Shown here piece by piece: positions 1 through 4,863 of a stretch of 6,289 bases of DNA (positions are counted from its first letter, which is position 1; each line of letters begins with the position of its first letter). The notes under the pieces were generated by a model. That model saw only the letters and a program-made list of their open reading frames with translations. It did no database searches and was not told the origin of the DNA. A program made the position numbers and the translations under genes. Source of the DNA: an uncultured Methylocystaceae bacterium (GTDB lineage: Bacteria > Pseudomonadota > Alphaproteobacteria > Rhizobiales > Beijerinckiaceae); contig CAMFKC010000145.1 of the NCBI GenBank assembly GCA_945956975.1, positions 1 to 6,289 on the forward strand. Direction: 5' to 3'.

Positions 1-1
1 T

Positions 2-925
2 GCCGCTCTCATGCGCGAAGGCGTTCCGGCCGACGATCGCCTTGTTGTACTGCACGGGGAAGGACGTCACCGCCGACACGAGTTTCGAGGCGCGGTTCAG
101 CATCGTCGTTTCGACGCCGGTGTCGTAGGGCAGCGCATCCTGCCGGGTGCGGATCGCCATGATGATCTCTTCCAGCGCCGCATTGCCCGCGCGCTCGCCG
201 ATGCCGTTGATCGTGCACTCGATCTGCCGCGCGCCGCCGGCGACGCCAGCCAGCGAATTGGCGACGGCCATGCCGAGATCGTTGTGGCAATGGACCGAGA
301 AGATCGCCTTGTCGGAATTCGGCACGCGTTCGCGCACCGTCTCGAACATCGCCTTGTATTCCTGCGGCGTCGTGTAGCCGACGGTGTCGGGCAGGTTGAT
401 CGTCGTCGCGCCGGCCTTGATGGCGGCCTCCACGATCTTGCACATGAAGTCGATCTCGGTGCGCGTCGCGTCTTCGGCCGACCATTCGACGTCGTCGGTC
501 CATTTGCGGGCGCGTGTGACGGCGTCGATGGTCGCCTGCAGCACCTGCTCCGGCGTCATGCCGAGCTTGACCGACATGTGCAGCGGCGAAGTCGAGATGA
601 ACGTGTGGATGCGCCCGCGCTTGGCCGGCTTGATGGCCGCGCCGCAGCGGTCGATGTCGGCCAGCCCCGTGCGCGAGAGGCCGCAGATCACCGCCTTGTC
701 GGCGCGGCGCGCGATCTCGGCCACGGATTCGAAGTCGCCGTCGGAGGCGGCCGGAAAGCCCGCCTCGATGATGTCGACGCCCATCTCGTCGAGCAGGTCG
801 GCGACTTCCAGCTTCTCGTCGAAGGTCATGGTCGCGCCGGGGCACTGTTCGCCGTCGCGCAGGGTTGTGTCGAATACGATGACGCGGTCCTTGTTGGAGC
901 CGGTCTCTGTGGCTTGAGCGGTCAT
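2..925 (-). CDS. leuA: 2-isopropylmalate synthase, N-terminal 308 residues (partial, runs off left edge)
   Basis: This enzyme condenses acetyl-CoA with 2-oxoisovalerate to give 2-isopropylmalate, the first committed step of leucine synthesis, in the cytoplasm. The frame read from 925 downward gives the HMGL-like TIM-barrel signature FDTTLRDGEQ at residues 18-27 (metal ligand D24), then GLSRTGLADI, then LPDTVGYTTP. The second metal-binding motif HCHNDLG starts at H212, and GERAGNAALEE contains N248. The last complete residues visible are AFAHESG, where the family normally continues with a GIHQDG-like stretch. Full-length bacterial enzymes are a little over 500 residues, so the C-terminal part of the catalytic region and the leucine-sensing regulatory domain lie outside the window. 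The ATG at 925 is supported by AGGAAG (932-937) six bases upstream. A leucine-rich leader ORF lies upstream, suggesting attenuation control. Homocitrate synthase and citramalate synthase are related alternatives, but this sequence reads as typical LeuA. Confidence 0.95.
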   Translation of the reverse strand, partial: MTAQATETGSNKDRVIVFDTTLRDGEQCPGATMTFDEKLEVADLLDEMGVDIIEAGFPAASDGDFESVAEIARRADKAVICGLSRTGLADIDRCGAAIKPAKRGRIHTFISTSPLHMSVKLGMTPEQVLQATIDAVTRARKWTDDVEWSAEDATRTEIDFMCKIVEAAIKAGATTINLPDTVGYTTPQEYKAMFETVRERVPNSDKAIFSVHCHNDLGMAVANSLAGVAGGARQIECTINGIGERAGNAALEEIIMAIRTRQDALPYDTGVETTMLNRASKLVSAVTSFPVQYNKAIVGRNAFAHESG

Positions 926-1014
926 GTCGGTCTTCCTGGAATCGGATGTGTCGTTCGAAACCGGCGCGACGCTTGAATGTGGTGTGGTCTGCCGGCGGGT
1001 CGGGTTCTCGTCAT

Positions 1015-1054
1015 CCCCTCAGCGCCCAGGCAAAGCCCAGCCGGCGCTCAGGGG
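1015..1054 (-). promoter_or_regulatory. Hairpin in the leuA leader overlapping the leader-peptide stop
   Basis: On the minus strand CCCCTGAGCGCC (1043-1054) pairs with GGCGCTGAGGGG (1015-1026). The stem has 12 positions with a single G-G mismatch and a 16-base loop, in which GGC and GCC could form a small inner stem. The leader-peptide TGA lies within the 5' arm, so a ribosome finishing the peptide would cover that arm, while one stalled at the leucine codons about 10 bases upstream would sit differently. No T-run follows the 3' arm, so this is not a canonical intrinsic terminator. It may be an anti-antiterminator, a Rho-linked pause or a translation-controlling structure. Confidence 0.5.
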
Positions 1055-1152
1055 CGGCTAAGAAGGAGCAGGCCGAGGGAAAGCGCGCGCGACGGAGCGC
1101 AAGCGCGAGGCTTGGCGGCGTCTTTCAGCGTGCTGGTGGCGAAACGGGCCAC
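1048..1152 (-). CDS. Leucine-rich leader peptide of the leuA attenuator (34 aa)
   Basis: A short ORF sits in the 5' leader of leuA and ends about 120 bases before the leuA ATG. Its last eleven sense codons include CTT TCC CTC GGC CTG CTC CTT, then CTT: six leucines in eight codons (1060-1083). Three of these are CTT, a codon little used elsewhere in this GC-rich stretch. The stop TGA (1048-1050) lies inside the 5' arm of a strong hairpin. I chose the GTG at 1152 because GAGGAA (1156-1161) precedes it closely. An in-frame GTG at 1188 would give 46 residues but would start almost at the predicted transcription start. Ribosome stalling at leucine-codon runs is the established mechanism of leucine-operon attenuation in other proteobacteria; that it operates here is inferred from layout. 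The peptide itself probably has no other function. Confidence 0.6.
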   Translation of the reverse strand: MARFATSTLKDAAKPRACAPSRALSLGLLLLSRP

Positions 1153-1199
1153 GAATTCCTCGCGCAGGCGCGTGCGCCAGTCGCGCACGAACGTTCAAT

Positions 1200-1228
1200 G
1201 GATAACGCAACCGCCGGATCGCCACAAG
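1200..1228 (-). promoter_or_regulatory. Candidate sigma70-type promoter for leader peptide and leuA
   Basis: On the minus strand CTTGTG (1223-1228) and TTATCC (1200-1205) are separated by 17 bases, close to the CTTGAC / TATAAT-like pattern of alphaproteobacterial housekeeping promoters. Transcription would start near 1193, giving a leader RNA of about 270 bases before leuA, enough for the leader peptide and hairpin. The match is by eye; high-GC promoters are degenerate. Confidence 0.4.
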
Positions 1229-1344
1229 CGGAGATATGGCGGAAGGGCGCCGCCACATCGGGAACGCATTCGTTAATCCCGCGTTCATCTGTGCGACGGG
1301 GTGGCCTCTACTGCCGCCCTCCCCCACTCGGAGCTCGAAGCGTC

Positions 1345-1617
1345 ATGTTCACGAAGCTGAATGTCCTGGCCCGTCGCCTCCAGACCGCCGCCGTCGCCGG
1401 GCGTCCGGTCCTCGCGCGCGCCGACATCGTGCGCCGCGGCAACTACGTCCCGCGCGGCTCGACCGGCCAGATCGTCCGTGTCCGCCCGGACGGCGATTAC
1501 GACATAAGGTTCGACGGGCTCGACAATGTCGTCGTCCAGGCGAAACGTCATCAGGTGGCGGCCGCCCCGACGCTCGCGCCCGCCGGCCTGCTGGCCCGCC
1601 GCATCCTGTCACACTGA
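1345..1617 (+). CDS. Small basic protein with SH3/KOW-like core, function unknown (90 aa)
   Basis: I do not recognise a named family. The protein begins MFTKLNVLARRLQTA and has a basic, likely helical N-terminus (residues 1-25). Residues 26-72 then read as alternating short beta strands with the pattern RGNYVPRGSTGQIVRV, then DGDYDIRFDG and a closing VVVQAKRHQV. Basic, glycine-turned strands of this kind are typical of small SH3/KOW-like barrels that bind nucleic acid or protein; that likeness is inferred from pattern only. The tail (73-90) is Ala/Pro-rich and basic. The ATG at 1345 was chosen because composition upstream does not look coding and GGAG lies at 1330-1333. The same frame stays open upstream, including an ATG at 1198, but that start would overlap the leuA promoter region. 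The gene is divergent from leuA and monocistronic, ending 23 bases before a strong terminator. Confidence 0.65.
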   Translation: MFTKLNVLARRLQTAAVAGRPVLARADIVRRGNYVPRGSTGQIVRVRPDGDYDIRFDGLDNVVVQAKRHQVAAAPTLAPAGLLARRILSH

Positions 1618-1639
1618 GGAATACCTCCCCAGACTGACG

Positions 1640-1665
1640 CGCCCGCCTCTGGCGGGCGTTTTTTT
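1640..1665 (+). terminator. Rho-independent terminator
   Basis: CGCCCGCC (1640-1647), loop TCT, and GGCGGGCG (1651-1658) form a perfect 8-bp GC stem, followed by seven T (1659-1665). It closes the small SH3-like gene and separates it from the thioesterase gene. Confidence 0.93.
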
Positions 1666-1731
1666 GTGGCTTGTGAGGGGCGGCGGGATCGGGCACAAGA
1701 CAGCGGACTGTCCGACAAAACGAGCCGACAA

Positions 1732-2202
1732 ATGCACGAAGAGCCTGTCCTGACCTGCAGTCCGCCCGCGCCGGACGGATGGAGCCTGTTCAACCTGCGC
1801 GGCGGCTACATCGACCGCAACGGCCCCCTCTTCTACCGCGACGACGGCCCGAACGGTTTCCAGCTCGGCATGCGCATCGAGCATCGCCACTGCAACCCGC
1901 GCGGTGTCGGCCACGGCGGCTGGCTGATGACCTTCGCCGACATGATGCTGCCCATGGCCGCGCACCGGCATCCCAAGGTCGGCCGCAATTTCCTGCCCAC
2001 CGTCTCCATGTCCGTGGATTTTCTGGCCCCCGCTCCGCTCGGCGCCTGGCTCAACAGCCGCACCGAGATCCTGCGCGTCACCCGCAACCTCGTCTTCGCG
2101 CAGGGGCTGATCTACGCAGACGACACGCTGGTGGCGCGCGTGAACGGCGTGTTCAAGATCGGCGAACCCATAGCCAAGCTGTTGGGCGACGCCGACAAAT
2201 AG
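1732..2202 (+). CDS. Hotdog-fold acyl-CoA thioesterase, PaaI/4HBT superfamily (156 aa)
   Basis: This is a likely cytoplasmic thioesterase that hydrolyses an acyl- or aryl-CoA thioester; the substrate cannot be read from sequence. The hotdog signature is present: H53 and N55, then G60-H61-G62-G63 at the start of the central helix, and D70 seven residues after the HGG, the usual position of the catalytic acid. Strands follow at FLPTVSMSVDFLAPAP and again around ILRVTRNLVFAQGLIYADD, ending in VARVNGVFKIG. The length of about 156 residues is normal for a single-domain member. I chose the ATG at 1732 although its ribosome site is weak. The frame remains open back to a GTG at 1666, but that codon touches the T-tract of the preceding terminator. 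A lipoprotein gene follows after 85 bases on the same strand. PaaI-type thioesterases often accompany aromatic or fatty acyl-CoA metabolism, loosely consistent with the esterase and ring-hydroxylase remnant downstream. Confidence 0.85.
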   Translation: MHEEPVLTCSPPAPDGWSLFNLRGGYIDRNGPLFYRDDGPNGFQLGMRIEHRHCNPRGVGHGGWLMTFADMMLPMAAHRHPKVGRNFLPTVSMSVDFLAPAPLGAWLNSRTEILRVTRNLVFAQGLIYADDTLVARVNGVFKIGEPIAKLLGDADK

Positions 2203-2287
2203 AATTCGCGCCGGTGTGCTTTTCCGACGCTTGACCGTGCGCCGCGATGGGGCGAACGTCCCTCCACTGGATGGAGCCCCGCCGCCA

Positions 2288-2644
2288 ATGATTCACCGCC
2301 TGCTGCCGCTCCCCGCCTGCGCCGCCGCGCTCCTGGCGCTCGCCTCCTGCAATTCGACGCCAGCCCCGCAGGCCGTCGCCGCCGCCCCGCCGCAGCAGCG
2401 CGCCGTTTCGCCCATCACGCCGCAGGGCTTCACGCTGCCGGACGGCGCGGGCTGCTCCGGCGCCATCGCGCGCTACCGCGCGGTGATCGCCAACGACCAC
2501 GACACCGGCAATGTCGGCGACAAGGTCTACCAGCAGATCGAAAGCGAGATTTCCACCGCATCCGCCGCCTGCGCCGCCGGCAAGGACGGCGAGGCGTTGC
2601 GGTTGGTCGCGGCCTCCAAGAGCCGCCACGGGTATCCGGGCTGA
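2288..2644 (+). CDS. Small conserved-looking lipoprotein, function unknown (118 aa)
   Basis: The N-terminus is a lipoprotein signal peptide: MIHR, a hydrophobic core at residues 5-19 and the lipobox L18-A19-S20-C21, with N22 after the cysteine that would be acylated. A Pro/Ala/Gln-rich linker (23-47) follows, then a compact domain with a probable disulfide pair C56 and C95. It contains IARYRAVIANDHDTGNV and a helical stretch around YQQIESEISTASAACA, ending SRHGYPG. The asparagine at +2 would favour outer-membrane transport under the Lol rule known from enterobacteria. The ATG at 2288 places the signal peptide correctly and has GGAG at 2273-2276; an upstream in-frame GTG at 2216 would put 24 polar residues in front of it. 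The ending and cysteine pattern resemble small hypothetical lipoproteins I associate with Rhizobiales, but I cannot name a family. It lies 68 bases before the tannase gene on the same strand. Confidence 0.78.
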   Translation: MIHRLLPLPACAAALLALASCNSTPAPQAVAAAPPQQRAVSPITPQGFTLPDGAGCSGAIARYRAVIANDHDTGNVGDKVYQQIESEISTASAACAAGKDGEALRLVAASKSRHGYPG

Positions 2645-2712
2645 AGCGGGCCTCGCGCGCTCCCCGTTGCTCGGCTAAGCTTCCGCCAGAACAAGAATCT
2701 GGAGGAGATCCC

Positions 2713-4392
2713 ATGCGCCATCGCCGCCCGGCGTCCTTCCCGCTCGTCCTCGTGTTCGCCATCGCCGGCAGCGCCGCCCATGCGCAGGCGTCGGGCGCCT
2801 TCGAGCAGGCCTGCAACGGTCTCGCGGGGCGCCAGATCGACGGCGCCGGGCGCATCGTGCAAGCGGCCTTCGCGCCGGCCGGCCCTGTCGACCTTCTGCC
2901 GCCCGCCCCTGCCGGCGCCAAGGCGCCCGCGCCTGCCCATTGCCTGGTGCGCGGCAAGATCAACGAGCGCACCGGCATAGACGGCAAACCCTACGCCATC
3001 GGCTACGAGCTGCGCCTGCCCGAGAGCTGGAACGGCAAATTCTTCTTCCAGGGCGGCGGCGGCACGGACGGCGTGCTGCGGCTGGCGCTGGGCGTGATCG
3101 GCTCCGGCGTCACCCCGCCCAACGCGCTCTCCAACGGCTATGCGGTGGCCTCCACCGATTCCGGCCATCTCGACGAGCCCGGCTCGCTCGGCTCCTACAT
3201 GTTCGGCCTCGATCCGCAGGCGCGCGCCGACAAGGGCTACAATTCCATTCCCACCACCGCGGCGGCGGCGCGCGGCGTGATCGGCGCGTTCTACGGCAAG
3301 CCCGCAAAACGCTCCTATTTCGTCGGGTGCTCCAACGGCGGGCGGCAGGCGATGGCGGCGACGCAGCGCTATCCCGACCTGTTCGACGGCGTGATCGCCG
3401 CCGCGCCCGCATACCGCGTGCCGCTCGCCGCCTTCGACGGCGTCGGCGGCATTCAAGCCGTCATGAAGATCGCGCCGAAACTGCCCGACGGCGGCCCGGA
3501 CATCGGCAGCGCCCTCTCCGACGCCGACCTCAGGACCGCCGCCGACGCGGTTCTCGCCCAGTGCGACGGCGCCGACGGCGTGAAGGACGGCATGGTGCAG
3601 AACCTCGCCGCCTGCACGTTCGATCCCGCCGTTCTGGCCTGCAAGCCCGGCCAGAACTCGGCCTGCCTGGCGCCCGAAAAGGCCGCCGCGCTCGCCGCCA
3701 TCTTCAAGGGAACGCGCAACGGCAAGGGCGAGCCGGTCTATTCCACCTGGCCGTGGGATCCGGGCCTCGCCTCGCCCGGCTGGCGCGCTTGGAAACTCGG
3801 AACCCCGCAGGCGCCCAGGCCCAACGCGCGCAACGTGACGCTGGTGCCCGGCTCGATCGCCTATGCCTTCATGGCGCCGCCGGAAAAGCCGGCAGACCTG
3901 ATCGACTGGATGAGCCATGTCGATTTCGACCGGGACGTCCCCAAGGTGATGAAGGGCGCCGGCGGCTTCGAATCCGGCATGGAATTCGAGGCCGCGACCT
4001 CGACCGACCTCGACCGCTTCAGGGCGCACGGCGGCAAGATGATCTTCGCGCACGGCACCGCCGATCCGATCTTCTCGGCCTATGACACGATCGCCTACCT
4101 GAAGCAGCTCGAGGCCCGCTATCCCGACACGCGGAATTTCGCGCGCCTCTTCCTCGTGCCCGGCATGAACCATTGCGCCGGCGGGCCCGCGACCGACCTG
4201 TTCGACGCCCTGACCGCGCTGGACACATGGGTGGAAAAGGGCGAGGCGCCCGAAGTCATCCAGGCGAAGGCCAAAAATGCGCCCGACGTGCCGTGGCCCG
4301 GCCGCACACGCCCGCTCTGCGCCTGGCCGAAGGTCGCGACCTACAAGGGCGAGGGCGACATCGAGACGGCGGAGAACTTCGACTGCCGCTAG
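2713..4392 (+). CDS. Secreted tannase/feruloyl-esterase family hydrolase (559 aa)
   Basis: This is an alpha/beta-hydrolase that cleaves aromatic carboxylic esters. Known family members act on gallate, ferulate or related phenolic esters, and the PET-monoester hydrolase MHETase also belongs here. A Sec signal peptide spans residues 1-24 (cleavage after AHA), so the enzyme acts in the periplasm or outside. The nucleophile elbow is GCSNGGRQAM with C206-S207; the acid is D451 in HGTADPIFS; the base is H487 in GMNHCAGGP, followed by C488. This CS-D-HC arrangement, where the two cysteines join the catalytic Ser and His by a disulfide, is the family's hallmark. The lid carries the usual calcium-type loop DGADGVKDGMV near residues 288-298, flanked by cysteines. 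The length is typical, and the start is well supported by GGAGGAG six bases before the ATG. Substrate cannot be assigned. The ring-hydroxylase remnant directly downstream suggests aromatic catabolism. Confidence 0.92.
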   Translation: MRHRRPASFPLVLVFAIAGSAAHAQASGAFEQACNGLAGRQIDGAGRIVQAAFAPAGPVDLLPPAPAGAKAPAPAHCLVRGKINERTGIDGKPYAIGYELRLPESWNGKFFFQGGGGTDGVLRLALGVIGSGVTPPNALSNGYAVASTDSGHLDEPGSLGSYMFGLDPQARADKGYNSIPTTAAAARGVIGAFYGKPAKRSYFVGCSNGGRQAMAATQRYPDLFDGVIAAAPAYRVPLAAFDGVGGIQAVMKIAPKLPDGGPDIGSALSDADLRTAADAVLAQCDGADGVKDGMVQNLAACTFDPAVLACKPGQNSACLAPEKAAALAAIFKGTRNGKGEPVYSTWPWDPGLASPGWRAWKLGTPQAPRPNARNVTLVPGSIAYAFMAPPEKPADLIDWMSHVDFDRDVPKVMKGAGGFESGMEFEAATSTDLDRFRAHGGKMIFAHGTADPIFSAYDTIAYLKQLEARYPDTRNFARLFLVPGMNHCAGGPATDLFDALTALDTWVEKGEAPEVIQAKAKNAPDVPWPGRTRPLCAWPKVATYKGEGDIETAENFDCR

Positions 4393-4398
4393 GCGCGG

Positions 4399-4665
4399 AT
4401 GTGGGACATCGCAGTCGACCGGGAGCGAAAGGCCGGCGACACGTTCGGCATGATCATGGTGAAGCGTCCGGCGAAATAGCCATGGCTGATCGACGCCGCC
4501 TGGCCCGCCATCGTCTGGTTCACCAACGGCATCTTCAACGAAGACAAGTGGATCTGCGAACTGGAACAGGCCGCCTTCGACGCGCAGGGCGAGGACCGGA
4601 ACCAGGAGGTGTTTCCGGCGATCCGGAATGTGCGGCGGGTGTTGGTGGAGTGTGGGGTGTGTGTA
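4399..4665 (+). pseudogene. Remnant of Rieske aromatic-ring-hydroxylating oxygenase alpha subunit (C-terminal piece)
   Basis: Read in one frame from 4399 the sequence gives MWDIAVDRERKAGDTFGM, ending MVKRPAK, then TAG (4477-4479). It continues without frameshift through PWLIDAAWPAIVWFTNGIF, a stretch NEDKWICELEQAAFDAQG, and EVFPAIRNVRRVL up to about 4660. The pattern of FTxxIFxED, a following E.EQ.A.D.QG and EVFP.I..LR is what I know from the extreme C-terminus of Rieske non-heme iron oxygenase large subunits (phthalate/vanillate-demethylase type). The Rieske [2Fe-2S] domain and iron ligands are absent, so the piece cannot be active. It begins within ten bases of the tannase stop and in the same frame, implying that a deletion removed most of the gene. 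Its normal terminus is lost where G+C drops sharply. Assignment is from motif memory, not a search. Confidence 0.68.
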
Positions 4666-4823
4666 AGAGCTACTGTATCGCCAACGAGTGGCGCACTTGC
4701 ACCGTAATCGCGCCGATCAAGTGTGAAGCTTACGCCAATAAAAATCGAGACGAACTTAACTGGGTCGACCATGAAATCATCATTGAACCTGCCAAGCGCA
4801 TCTCCGTGGCATTGATGAAATAA
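4659..4823 (+). CDS. Short ORF upstream of the ATPase, unknown; small protein or 3' remnant of a gene (54 aa)
   Basis: I do not recognise this sequence. From a GTG at 4659 (GGAG at 4647-4650, eight bases upstream) the frame gives a 54-residue product ending IIIEPAKRISVALMK. It contains four cysteines (C2, C6, C14, C22), two tryptophans (W11, W35) and a charged middle around NKNRDELNWVDHEI. The amino acid mix from about 4668 onward looks like real protein, and the base composition matches the ATPase gene rather than the upstream GC-rich DNA. The stop is 40 bases before the ATPase ATG. It may be a genuine small partner gene. It may equally be the surviving C-terminus of a larger upstream partner cut off at the composition boundary, with the GTG start fortuitous. 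I find no domain to support a function. Confidence 0.38.
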   Translation: MCKSYCIANEWRTCTVIAPIKCEAYANKNRDELNWVDHEIIIEPAKRISVALMK

Positions 4824-4839
4824 AAAAGTCTGGTATCTC
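4812..4839 (+). promoter_or_regulatory. Weak candidate promoter for the ATPase gene
   Basis: TTGATG (4812-4817) and TATCTC (4834-4839) are separated by 16 bases, in an A-rich stretch ahead of the ATPase ribosome site. If used, it would express the ATPase independently of the short ORF it overlaps. The match is poor and could be chance in AT-richer DNA. Confidence 0.2.
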
Positions 4840-4863
4840 TGGTCCTCTAATTGAGGGTTGCAA

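Noticed and set aside
9..845. 278-residue minus-strand open frame
   Set aside because: It overlaps leuA in another frame and translates to an Arg/His-rich sequence typical of a GC-rich shadow frame.
11..976. 321-residue plus-strand open frame opposite leuA
   Set aside because: Antisense shadow of leuA; long stop-free frames are expected in DNA of this G+C, and no domain is seen.
1198..1344. 49-codon N-terminal extension of the SH3-like protein from an in-frame ATG at 1198
   Set aside because: The translated extension does not look like folded protein and runs through the presumed leuA promoter region.
1666..1731. Upstream GTG start for the thioesterase
   Set aside because: The GTG directly follows the T-tract of the preceding terminator and has no ribosome site; the extra residues are not hotdog-like.
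2686..2702. CCAGA/TCTGG inverted repeat before the tannase gene
   Set aside because: Only 5 bp with a 7-base AT-rich loop; too weak to call a regulatory structure although it touches the ribosome site.
2527..4173. 548-residue minus-strand open frame opposite the tannase gene
   Set aside because: The plus-strand tannase has signal peptide, catalytic triad and ribosome site; the antisense frame is low-complexity and reflects third-position bias.
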